DNA of 64,000 nucleotides from F23-B02 sp963620985 (GTDB taxonomy: Bacteria > Bacillota > Clostridia > Oscillospirales > Oscillospiraceae), in the NCBI GenBank assembly GCA_963620985.1, contig CAVFCI010000004.1:1-64000 (forward strand), written 5' to 3'. The notes beneath the pieces are model-generated. The model had not been told where the DNA came from and searched no databases. It worked only from the letters and a program-made list of their open reading frames with translations. This document shows, piece after piece, positions 15,247-22,488 of this stretch. Made by a program: the position numbers and the translations under genes. Each line of letters starts with the position of its first letter. Within the stretch, counting starts at the first letter, position 1.

Positions 15247-16214
15247 ATCAGCTCTCTCTTAATGCCGTCAATTATCCTCTCCAGCTCGTCGAGCGTTTCG
15301 ACCTTCACGAGCTGCTGCTTATAATAGCCTGCGTATGCCACGCCCTTGAGATACCACGGTATCTGGTGGCGAGCTTCGAGACAGGCAAGGCGCTCACCGA
15401 ATTTCTCGGCGTACATTTTCGTGTGCCGCAGGGCAAGCTCCATGCGCTTATCCAGCGGCGGCCTTTCCGGTATCTCCCCGCCGCCGATGCAGGCGTTTGC
15501 CTCGCAAAACAGCCATGGGTCGCCGAACACGCCGCGCCCGATCATTGCAAGCTCGCAGCCGGTGTAGCGCAGGATATGCTCCGCGTCAGCGCCGGAGAAG
15601 ATATCTCCGTTTGCGATGACGGGGATGGACACCGCCCGCTTAACGTCGCGGATAATGTCCCAATCGGCACGGCCTGCGTACATCTGTGCCCGCGTCCTGC
15701 CGTGAACGGCTATCGCCGAGGCTCCTGCCTGCTGCATGATCTGCGCAAACTCCACGGCGTTCACGCTGCCGCCGTCAAAGCCCTTGCGGAACTTCACCGT
15801 CACCGGCACATCGACCGCCGCGGCGACCGCCTGCACTATCCTTCCGGCAAGCTCGGGATCGCGCATGAGCGCCGAGCCGTCGCCGCTTTTGACGATCTTC
15901 CCGACGGGGCAGCCCATGTTTATATCCAAGATATCGGCACCCGAGTATTCTATCGCCATGGGCGCGGCCTCGGCCATGAACTCCGGCTCGTGCCCGAAGA
16001 TCTGCGCGACAAAGGGGCGGCAGCCTGAGAGATTGTAAAGCAGGCTCTGCGTTTTCTTATCGCCGTAGCACAGCGCCTTTGCGCTGACCATCTCCGTCGT
16101 CGTGAGCGCCGCGCCGAGCTCGGAGCATATCGCGCGGAAGGCAAAGTCGGTAACGCCGGCCATGGGCGCGAGCGTCACGCGCCCGCCAAGCTCAACATCG
16201 CCTATCTTTACCAT
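15243..16214 (-). CDS. dusB: tRNA-dihydrouridine synthase (DusB-like)
   Basis: A 323-residue flavoenzyme that reduces uridines in tRNA D-loops. Family marks are LAPMAGVTDFAFR at the N-terminus, DINMGCPVGKIVKSGDGSAL (about 95-115), the catalytic cysteine in MGCP, HGRTRAQMY (about 165) and IANGDIFS. ATG 16214 is used; a longer open frame upstream lies inside the xth gene. Start overlaps the end of xth, and the stop overlaps the sigma-factor start. Confidence 0.92.
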   Translation of the reverse strand: MVKIGDVELGGRVTLAPMAGVTDFAFRAICSELGAALTTTEMVSAKALCYGDKKTQSLLYNLSGCRPFVAQIFGHEPEFMAEAAPMAIEYSGADILDINMGCPVGKIVKSGDGSALMRDPELAGRIVQAVAAAVDVPVTVKFRKGFDGGSVNAVEFAQIMQQAGASAIAVHGRTRAQMYAGRADWDIIRDVKRAVSIPVIANGDIFSGADAEHILRYTGCELAMIGRGVFGDPWLFCEANACIGGGEIPERPPLDKRMELALRHTKMYAEKFGERLACLEARHQIPWYLKGVAYAGYYKQQLVKVETLDELERIIDGIKRELI

Positions 16215-16957
16215 AATATATCCAGTCCCACGGGGCAGTGATCCGAGCCTGTTATCTCGGGCAGTATGTACGCATCCCTTATATTCCCGCGCAGGCGCTC
16301 GGACACGACGAAATAGTCGATGCGCCAGCCGACGTTGCGCGATCTTGCGGCGGCGCGGTAGCTCCACCATGAGTATGCGTCGCGCTTATCGGGATAGAGC
16401 GTGCGGAAGCTGTCGATAAAGCCGGCCTCCAGAAGCTCGGTGAATTTGCCGCGCTCCTCGTCGGAGAAGCCAGGGTTAAAGTGGTTCGTGTCGGGGTTTT
16501 TGAGGTCTATCTCCTCGTGCGCGACGTTCATATCGCCGCAGACGATGACGGGCTTTTGCTTATCCAGCCCAACAAGATAGGCGCGGAAATCGTCCTCCCA
16601 GCTCATGCGGTAGTCAAGGCGCTTCAAGGAGTCCTGCGAGTTGGGCGTATACACGCACACAAGGAAGAACTCATCGTATTCAAGCGTAACGGCTCTGCCC
16701 TCGCTCCCGTGCCCGGGAATGTTGTGCCTTACGCTCAGGGGCGTATGCTTTGTGAATATCGCAGTGCCCGAGTAGCCCTTTTTCTCGGCATAGCTCCAGT
16801 AGCTTTCGTAGCCGGGCAGGTCGAGCTCTATCTGCCCTTCCTGCAATTTTGTCTCCTGAAGGCAGAAAAAATCCGCGTCCAGCGACAGGAATATATCCTC
16901 AAAGCCCTTTTTCACAACGGCGCGCAGGCCGTTTACGTTCCAGCTTATAAATCTCAC
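16208..16957 (-). CDS. xth: Exodeoxyribonuclease III / AP endonuclease
   Basis: A 249-residue exonuclease III family enzyme that cleaves DNA at abasic sites. The metal and catalytic residues are visible in SWNVNGLRA, FCLQETKLQ, GDMNVAHEEIDL, and GWRIDYFVVS with the terminal SDHCPV. GTG 16957 is the start: it directly begins the conserved first strand (RFISWNVNG) and has an AGGGGG site upstream. The GTGA overlap ties it to the end of trmB. Confidence 0.93.
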   Translation of the reverse strand: MRFISWNVNGLRAVVKKGFEDIFLSLDADFFCLQETKLQEGQIELDLPGYESYWSYAEKKGYSGTAIFTKHTPLSVRHNIPGHGSEGRAVTLEYDEFFLVCVYTPNSQDSLKRLDYRMSWEDDFRAYLVGLDKQKPVIVCGDMNVAHEEIDLKNPDTNHFNPGFSDEERGKFTELLEAGFIDSFRTLYPDKRDAYSWWSYRAAARSRNVGWRIDYFVVSERLRGNIRDAYILPEITGSDHCPVGLDILW

Positions 16958-17667
16958 GGTCTTATCCCCCTTGCATCGGAAAGCGCGGCGTTCCGCAGTC
17001 TCGGCACCTCGCCGGACGCGCCGCATTTTGTCTGCGCCGTTTTTACGGCGACAAGGCGGTTTATCTTAACGCCCATTTCGCGGAACTTGCACTCGTAGTC
17101 GGTCATGACTCCGCCCTCGCCGCCGGCGTGCAGATCGTTTGTGACATCTCGCAGCTCCCAGCCCTCGGTTCTTATCTGCTCGATAGACCATGTGAACAGC
17201 GGCAGATTATCCGTCTTAAAGCAGACCTCGCCGCCGAGCGGCAGGATATCCGCGTATATTCTCAGAAAATTCGGAGACGTGAGCCTGTGCTTTGCGTCGC
17301 GGCTCTTCGGCCACGGATCGCAGAAGTTGACGAAAATGCGTCCGACCTCACCCGGGGCGAACAGCTCGCGCAGATGCAGCGCGTCCATGGATATAAAGCG
17401 CACATTGTCCGTCTGTGCCGTGCATGCCCGCTCCATGGCTATGACCATCGCGTCCTCGACCTTTTCCAGCGCCAGCAGCTCGACATCGGGGTTTTCCTGC
17501 GCCGTGCCGACGGTAAAGCGCCCCTTGCCGCAGCCTATCTCAAGCCACAGCGCCCTGTCGGGAAACTGCTCGTGCCAATGTCCGCGCAGCGTCTCCGGCT
17601 GCATTATCCGAACCGCGGCGCACCTTTCCATGCGCGGCTGCAAATTAGGCTTTTTTCTCATCCGCAT
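16954..17667 (-). CDS. trmB: tRNA (guanosine(46)-N7)-methyltransferase TrmB
   Basis: A 237-residue SAM-dependent methyltransferase. It has the SAM motif LEIGCGKGRFTVGTA (about 42-56), the substrate motif FVNFCDPWPKSRDAKHRL (about 120-137) and the C-terminal TDYECKFREMG. A tail of about 30 residues after that motif is longer than typical and reads into the next gene. ATG 17667 has GGAG nine bases upstream. It is first of five overlapping genes. Confidence 0.92.
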   Translation of the reverse strand: MRMRKKPNLQPRMERCAAVRIMQPETLRGHWHEQFPDRALWLEIGCGKGRFTVGTAQENPDVELLALEKVEDAMVIAMERACTAQTDNVRFISMDALHLRELFAPGEVGRIFVNFCDPWPKSRDAKHRLTSPNFLRIYADILPLGGEVCFKTDNLPLFTWSIEQIRTEGWELRDVTNDLHAGGEGGVMTDYECKFREMGVKINRLVAVKTAQTKCGASGEVPRLRNAALSDARGIRP

Positions 17668-17786
17668 ATTTTTCACGCTCCGTAAATTTATCCGTACCTT
17701 TAAAAATACCATAGTTCGAGCAAAACATCAATCAGAAAAAGCTGTATTTTTAACACAAAACCGGCTAAAAGCTGCAATATAACTAC

Positions 17787-17821
17787 TTGAAATGGTCAAA
17801 AACTTGTGATATAATTCATTA
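17787..17821 (+). promoter_or_regulatory. rex promoter with overlapping Rex-type operator
   Basis: TTGAAA (17787-17792), 17-bp spacer, TATAAT (17810-17815). The stretch 17804-17821, TTGTGATATAATTCATTA, matches the Rex consensus TTGTGAA-N4-TTCACAA at about 11 of 14 defined bases and covers the -10 box. Confidence 0.6.
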
Positions 17822-17866
17822 ATCAAATTATTAACATCCTCTGTTTACCTAAGGAGAACCCAATAT

Positions 17867-18535
17867 ATGAAACGAGTAAAAGTATCAAATAACGTTATCC
17901 GCCGTCTTCCGCGCTATCTCAGAAAGCTCGATGAGCTCACGGAAGCGGGCGTAAGCCGCATATCCTCCGGCGAGCTGGGCCGCCAGCTCGGACTCACCCC
18001 CTCGCAGATCCGTCAGGACTTCAGCTGCTTCGGTGAGTTCGGCCAGCAGGGCTACGGCTATAAGGTCACCGCGCTCCGTGCGGAGATCGCGTCCATCCTC
18101 GGCATGGACAGGGGCTACAGCGCGATACTCATCGGTGTCGGCAACCTCGGTCAGGCGCTCCTGTGCAACTTCTCCTTCAAGACATGGGGCTTCGATCTCA
18201 AGGCCGCCTTCGACGTTAAGCCGGAGCTCATAGGCACCGACTACGAGGGCGTAAAGATCCACGATATGTCCACCCTGCCGGAGTACCTTGCGGAAAACAA
18301 GGTCGATGCCGCGGTGCTGTGCGTACCCAAGGCTCACGCGATAGCAACGACTGAGCTTCTGACCTCGCACGGCGTGAACGCGATCTGGAACTTCACGAAT
18401 ATCGAGCTCACCTCTCCCGAGAGCAGCACCATCGTCGAGAATATCCACTTCTCCGATTCGCTGCTGTCCCTGAGCTACTACATCTCCGAGGATAACGACG
18501 AGAAGGCCGCCAGAGCCGCAAGACTGAACAAGTAA
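17867..18535 (+). CDS. rex: Redox-sensing transcriptional repressor Rex
   Basis: A 222-residue repressor sensing the NADH/NAD+ ratio. The N-terminal winged helix (about 1-78) includes ISSGELGRQLGLTPSQIRQD and the FGEFGQQGYGYKV wing. The Rossmann domain begins at about 86 with ILIGVGNLGQALL, the NAD(H)-binding GxGxxG-type loop. AAGGAG precedes ATG 17867. It is monocistronic, with a Rex-like site over its own promoter, so autoregulation is likely. Confidence 0.95.
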   Translation: MKRVKVSNNVIRRLPRYLRKLDELTEAGVSRISSGELGRQLGLTPSQIRQDFSCFGEFGQQGYGYKVTALRAEIASILGMDRGYSAILIGVGNLGQALLCNFSFKTWGFDLKAAFDVKPELIGTDYEGVKIHDMSTLPEYLAENKVDAAVLCVPKAHAIATTELLTSHGVNAIWNFTNIELTSPESSTIVENIHFSDSLLSLSYYISEDNDEKAARAARLNK

Positions 18536-18563
18536 TTTAAGCTATTTTAAAAGGCGGGTGTCA

Positions 18564-18784
18564 CCCGCCTCAGTTTGTCAAAAAAGTCCCTCGCGGGACT
18601 TTTTTGACTGCACTTTTCCGCCGAGCATTTTGAAAGTATTCAAAATGCTTTTACCGAAATCCTTGAAATTTCAAGGATTTCGACGGCGGTTTATCTAACT
18701 CGAGGCGGGTCTTGCCCCCTCGAGCTCCCCCGCTGCGCGGTCAGCTTACGCAGCAGCATAGGTTTTTTGACAGTCTGAGGCGGG
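18564..18784. repeat. Hairpin-bounded dispersed element, copy A
   Basis: The ends are inverted repeats: CCCGCCTCAGTTTGTCAAAAAA against, reversed, CCCGCCTCAGACTGTCAAAAAA. Inside are the palindromes AAAAAAGTCCC-tcgc-GGGACTTTTT, ATTTTGAA-agta-TTCAAAAT and GAAATCCTTGAAATTTCAAG (extended), then the shared block CTCGAGGCGGGTCTTG, CCCCCGCTGCGCGG, CAGCTTACGCAGCAGCATAGG. The shared block recurs at 1-60 and 46830-46957. No ORF. Confidence 0.65.
18580..18605. terminator. Symmetric terminator downstream of rex
   Basis: AAAAAAGTCCC-tcgc-GGGACTTTTTT works on either strand. A stronger stem GGCGGGTG-tca-CCCGCC (about 18553-18569) precedes it. Confidence 0.65.
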
Positions 18785-18801
18785 CAAATGCCCGCCTTTT
18801 T
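18779..18801 (+). terminator. Terminator-like hairpin just before mnmE
   Basis: GGCGGGC-aaat-GCCCGCC and a run of T, ending seven bases before the mnmE ribosome site. It shares its arm sequence with the stem downstream of rex, on the other side of element A. Confidence 0.6.
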
Positions 18802-18818
18802 GTTTTGGAGGAAGCATT

Positions 18819-20177
18819 ATGTCAGACACTATAGCCGCCGTCTCGACCGGCACACAGGTCTGCGCGATAGGCATCGTGCGGCTGTCCGGCAGCGCGGCGA
18901 TAGACATTGCCGATAAGCTCTTTGAGCCCGTGTCGGGCGCAAAAATGTCCGGCTGCGCCGACCGTAAGCTCTGCTACGGCAGGCTTCATGACGCAGAGGG
19001 CAGGCTTCTGGATATCTGCCTGTGCACTGTCAGCCGCGCACCGAACAGCTATACCGGCGAGGACACGGCGGAGCTTCAGTGCCACGGCTCGCCGGTGGTG
19101 CTTCGCGCTGTGCTGGAGGCCGCGTTTTCCCTCGGCGCAAGGCAGGCACTGCCGGGGGAGTTCACAAAACGGGCTTTCCTGAACGGACGCATGGATCTTT
19201 CAAGCGCCGAGGCCGTCGCGGACATCATAGACGCGGAGACCGCCGAGGCCGCGCGCAACGCAGCAGGTCAGCTCGGCGGCGCGATCTCGCGGCGCATAGA
19301 CGAGGTATACGGTGTGCTGACCGACATAAGCTCGCACTATCACGCGGTGCTCGACTATCCCGACGAGGATATCGAGGACTTCACCCTCTCGCGCTACAGA
19401 GCTGATATCGCCCACTGCACGGAAACGCTCGAGCGCCTGAGCGCAAGCTACGACAGCGGAAAGCTCCTGCGCTCCGGCATTCCCGCGGCGATAGTAGGCC
19501 GCCCCAACGCGGGAAAAAGCTCGCTTCTGAACGCCCTGCTGGGCTATGACCGCGCCATCGTCACCGATATTCCCGGCACGACACGCGACACGATAGAGGA
19601 AAAGCTGCGGCTCGGCGGGGTGCTCCTGCGCCTGACCGACACGGCGGGCATACGCGAAACGAGCGACGAGATAGAGCGGCAGGGCGTTTTCCGCTCGCGC
19701 CGCGCAATGCAGGAGGCCGAGCTCGTCCTCGCCGTCATAGACGGCAGCGGCACGGTCACCGCCGAGGACGCAGAGCTCATAAAATGCGCAGAGAGCGCGC
19801 CGCACGGTATCGTCGTGCTGTCAAAGCGCGACCTCGGCTCGGCTGCCGGACTGCCGGAAACAAGGCTTCCGGTGGTCGAGGTGAGCTCCGTCACCGGCGA
19901 GGGGCTCGGGCAGCTTGAGGACACTGTGCGCAGTCTCTTTCCCATGCCCTGCGCTCCGGCCGGCGAGATACTCACAAACGCCCGTCAGCTTGACGCTGTT
20001 TCCCGTGCGCTGGAGTCGATGAAGGCGGCGGCGGAGGCTCTCGAGCTCGGCTGCACGCCGGATATAGTCCTGACCGAAACGGAAACAGCCATGTCCGCCC
20101 TCGGCGAACTCACGGGGCGCACCGTGCGCGAGGAGGTCACGAACCGGATATTCGAGCGCTTCTGCGTGGGAAAGTAA
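18819..20177 (+). CDS. mnmE: tRNA modification GTPase MnmE
   Basis: A 452-residue GTPase that, with MnmG, installs cmnm5 groups on U34 of some tRNAs. It has the N-terminal folate-binding domain (about 1-118), a helical domain, and the G domain with GRPNAGKSSLLN (about 227), DIPGTTRDTIEE, DTAGIR and SKRD. It ends in the invariant CxGK motif (FCVGK). GGAGGAA lies upstream of ATG 18819. No promoter is obvious between it and element A. Confidence 0.95.
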   Translation: MSDTIAAVSTGTQVCAIGIVRLSGSAAIDIADKLFEPVSGAKMSGCADRKLCYGRLHDAEGRLLDICLCTVSRAPNSYTGEDTAELQCHGSPVVLRAVLEAAFSLGARQALPGEFTKRAFLNGRMDLSSAEAVADIIDAETAEAARNAAGQLGGAISRRIDEVYGVLTDISSHYHAVLDYPDEDIEDFTLSRYRADIAHCTETLERLSASYDSGKLLRSGIPAAIVGRPNAGKSSLLNALLGYDRAIVTDIPGTTRDTIEEKLRLGGVLLRLTDTAGIRETSDEIERQGVFRSRRAMQEAELVLAVIDGSGTVTAEDAELIKCAESAPHGIVVLSKRDLGSAAGLPETRLPVVEVSSVTGEGLGQLEDTVRSLFPMPCAPAGEILTNARQLDAVSRALESMKAAAEALELGCTPDIVLTETETAMSALGELTGRTVREEVTNRIFERFCVGK

Positions 20178-20182
20178 AAATT

Positions 20183-20212
20183 AAGCGGTACCTGTTAAGA
20201 TACCGCTTTTTC
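20183..20212 (+). terminator. Terminator of mnmE
   Basis: AAGCGGTA-cctgttaaga-TACCGCTT followed by a T run. Confidence 0.8.
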
Positions 20213-20214
20213 TG

Positions 20215-20242
20215 TTGACTTTTTTGGCTTCCATACTATAAT
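20215..20242 (+). promoter_or_regulatory. Promoter of the pyrophosphatase gene
   Basis: TTGACT (20215-20220), 16-bp spacer, TATAAT (20237-20242). Confidence 0.7.
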
Positions 20243-20273
20243 TGGATAGCAAACCTTTGGGGGAGGGATACTA

Positions 20274-21884
20274 ATGAATGAGATCTTTGTGGTGGGACAC
20301 CGCAATCCGGACACCGACTCGATCGTCGCGGCAATGAGCTACGCGGCGCTGCGCAACGCGCTCGGCGACAGGGAGTATGTGGCGGCCTGCCTCGGACATA
20401 TAAGCGACGAAACTCAGCGTATGCTCGACAAGTTCGGCTTCGAGCCGCCGCGCATGATAAAGGACGTGCGCACGCAGGTGTGCGACCTTGACTTCGATAC
20501 GCCGCCCGCGCTCAACTCCTCGGTCACGATGAGCCGCGCATGGTACATGATGCGCGAGGAGAAGGTGTCGGTCATACCCGTCATAAACGAGGACGGTACG
20601 CTCTACGGTACGCTCTCAGCCGGAGACATCGCGTCGTACAGTCTGATGACGATAATAGATTCACACATTGACGACGTTCCGCTGTGCAATATCCTCAGCG
20701 TGCTGGAGGGCAAGGTGCTCAACGAGGACGCGGAGCTTTTCGACTGCATTGCCGGAAACGTCGCCATCGCGCTGCCGCAGAGCTGCGAGACGCTGCTGTT
20801 TAACGACCCCGACAGCATCGTGCTGTGCGGCGATCAGCCGGATATGGTGGAGCGCGCGCTGCGCCTCGGCGTAAACTGCATCGTGCTGTGCCAGACCGAG
20901 GCTAAAAAGCCCTGGCTCGAGCACGCGGGAAGGACCTGCATCATATCCACGCCCTTTGACGCGGCGCGTGTTGCAAAGCTCATCTATCAGGCCATACCCA
21001 TATCGCGCCCCTGCCATACCGAGGACACGATCTGCTTCCACCTGAGCGATTACATAGACGATGTGCGCGAGGAGGTGCTCAAAAGCCGCTACCGCTGCTA
21101 CCCCGTGCTCGACGAGAACGAAAAGGTCGTCGGTACGCTGTCGAGATACCACCTGCTGCGCCCGCGCAGAAAGCGCGTCGTGCTGGTCGATCACAACGAA
21201 AAATCGCAGGCTGTCGCCGGCCTTGAGCAGGCCGAGATACTGGAGATCATAGATCATCACCGCCTCGCCGATATCCAGACCGCGCAGCCCATCCGTATGC
21301 GCAACGAGCCCGTCGGCAGCACGACGACGATAATCTGCGGCATGTATCAGGAGCATGGCGTGATGCCCTCGCCGGCCATGGCGGGGCTCATGGCGGCGGC
21401 CATACTGTCGGACACCGTCATGTTCAAGTCGCCCACCTGCACAAAGCGCGATATAGCGCTTGCCGAGCGCATGGCGCGTATTGCCCTCGTCTCGCTCGAC
21501 GCGCTGGGCAAGGAGCTGTTCTCCGGCTCCTCCGATTCAAAGCCCGTGGCCGAGCTCATACGCTCCGACTTCAAGGAGTTCCACATCTCCGGCCAGATAC
21601 TCGGCGTCGGCCAGATAACGACGCTCGATTCCGCGAAAATGCTTGAGCGGCGCGAGGAGTTCCTGAGCGAGATGCGCAGTCTGAAGGCAGACCGCGGCTA
21701 CGACATGGTCATACTCATGCTCACCGACGTTCTTCTCGAGGGAACTCAGCTTCTCTACATCGGCAGCGACGAGACCATCCGCCGCGCCTTCTCCACCGAA
21801 CCCAAGGACAACGCGCTTTTCCTGCCCAACGTCATGAGCCGCAAGAAACAGATAATTCCCATGCTGACTGCTCTGTGGGGCTGA
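20274..21884 (+). CDS. ppaC: CBS/DRTGG-containing manganese-dependent inorganic pyrophosphatase
   Basis: A 536-residue family II pyrophosphatase split by a regulatory insert. The DHH catalytic part has GHRNPDTDSI at the N-terminus, then VLVDHNE (about 302) and EIIDHHRLADI (about 324). The C-terminal DHHA2 part includes the SSDSKPV and LERREEFL regions. Between them lie two CBS domains (about 70-125 and 245-298) flanking a DRTGG-like domain, the arrangement that lets adenine nucleotides and diadenosine polyphosphates tune activity. It has its own promoter and is monocistronic. Confidence 0.93.
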   Translation: MNEIFVVGHRNPDTDSIVAAMSYAALRNALGDREYVAACLGHISDETQRMLDKFGFEPPRMIKDVRTQVCDLDFDTPPALNSSVTMSRAWYMMREEKVSVIPVINEDGTLYGTLSAGDIASYSLMTIIDSHIDDVPLCNILSVLEGKVLNEDAELFDCIAGNVAIALPQSCETLLFNDPDSIVLCGDQPDMVERALRLGVNCIVLCQTEAKKPWLEHAGRTCIISTPFDAARVAKLIYQAIPISRPCHTEDTICFHLSDYIDDVREEVLKSRYRCYPVLDENEKVVGTLSRYHLLRPRRKRVVLVDHNEKSQAVAGLEQAEILEIIDHHRLADIQTAQPIRMRNEPVGSTTTIICGMYQEHGVMPSPAMAGLMAAAILSDTVMFKSPTCTKRDIALAERMARIALVSLDALGKELFSGSSDSKPVAELIRSDFKEFHISGQILGVGQITTLDSAKMLERREEFLSEMRSLKADRGYDMVILMLTDVLLEGTQLLYIGSDETIRRAFSTEPKDNALFLPNVMSRKKQIIPMLTALWG

Positions 21885-21885
21885 T

Positions 21886-22089
21886 CCGAGCGGCTAAAAT
21901 GCGCTCATGCGGTGTTGAATGCCTCGGAAATACAACATGTATTCCCGTCGGCCTTCGCCTTGCCTGAACGCATTTTATCTCGCTCGGACTATCGTAAGAA
22001 ATGCGGCCATGCGGCGTTGAAGGCCTCGGAAATACAACATGTATTCCCGTCGGTCTTCGCCTTGCCTGAGCAGGTTTTATCTCGCTCGG
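21886..22089. repeat. Tandem pair of palindromic units of about 100 bp
   Basis: Two units of about 97 bp with period 102 (21891-21987 and 21993-22089). Each contains CGGAAATACAACATGTATTC, itself palindromic, plus TTCGCCTTGCCTGA. The first unit has inverted ends, CCGAGCGGCTAAAATGCG against, reversed, CCGAGCGAGATAAAATGCG. It starts two bases after the ppaC stop. The GAAATACA...TATTCC core also occurs in the 162-bp element. Confidence 0.65.
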
Positions 22090-22172
22090 GGGAGTGGGAA
22101 ATGTCTGCGGTCTGCCCCTGTTTTGCATAAAAGTTTGACATGTCCGGCGCTAAATTTGTTCAAAAGCGGCAA

Positions 22173-22201
22173 TTGACAAGAGACTTGCCCGTGAGTATAA
22201 T
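22173..22201 (+). promoter_or_regulatory. Promoter of the aromatic amino acid operon
   Basis: TTGACA (22173-22178), 17-bp spacer, TATAAT (22196-22201), a consensus promoter about 290 bases before pheA. Confidence 0.85.
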
Positions 22202-22233
22202 TTAAAATCATCAAGGAAAGCGAGGATACGGAA

Positions 22234-22380
22234 ATGACCTGCCGAAATGCGATCGAAAATAATTCTTCCGTGTCTGAGTCTATCCTCAGTGCATCTGTGT
22301 CCTTTAACGCAGTACGATTTTATTCGTACTGCGTTTATTATTATTTCGGCTGGAGCGATATGATCGGGCAAAGGACATAA
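22234..22380 (+). CDS. Candidate leader peptide rich in Phe and Tyr
   Basis: A 48-codon open frame in the operon leader, starting at ATG 22234 with GAGG eight bases upstream. Residues 28-40 read RFYSYCVYYYFGW: eight of the last twelve are aromatic, the amino acids the operon makes. The F29-Y30 codons form the loop of the first terminator, and Y35-F38 lie in its T tract. The frame runs past the terminator to a stop at 22380, unlike classical leader peptides, which stop earlier. The aromatic run could therefore be a by-product of the T-rich terminator. Confidence 0.45.
   Translation: MTCRNAIENNSSVSESILSASVSFNAVRFYSYCVYYYFGWSDMIGQRT
22306..22346 (+). terminator. First leader terminator (attenuator candidate)
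   Basis: A perfect 12-bp stem AACGCAGTACGA/TCGTACTGCGTT with a 6-base loop, followed by TATTATTATTT. It lies between the operon promoter and pheA. Confidence 0.75.
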
Positions 22381-22428
22381 GCTGTACGCATAAAAGCCGC
22401 GCAGGCCGCGGTGAATATTTGTCGTTGA

Positions 22429-22466
22429 ATGCGGTTCCTTTGCAAAAAGGGATCGCATATTTTTAT
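22429..22466 (+). terminator. Second leader terminator (attenuator candidate)
   Basis: A 13-bp stem ATGCGGTTCCTTT-gcaa-AAAGGGATCGCAT with a GNRA-type tetraloop and ATTTTTATT tail, ending about 22 bases before the pheA start codon. Confidence 0.7.
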
Positions 22467-22488
22467 TGAAAAAAACCGAGGTAAAAGC

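Noticed and set aside
21886..22089. Possible CRISPR array
   Set aside because: Only two units of about 97 bp with inverted ends; no short direct repeats with unique spacers, and no cas genes in the window.
21832..22128. A 98-codon minus-strand frame with two similar 30-residue repeats
   Set aside because: The repeats are only the translation of the tandem palindromic DNA units; there is no start context.
22202..22488. T-box riboswitch before the aromatic operon
   Set aside because: The conserved T-box AGGGTGG-ACCGCG sequence is absent, although terminators are present.
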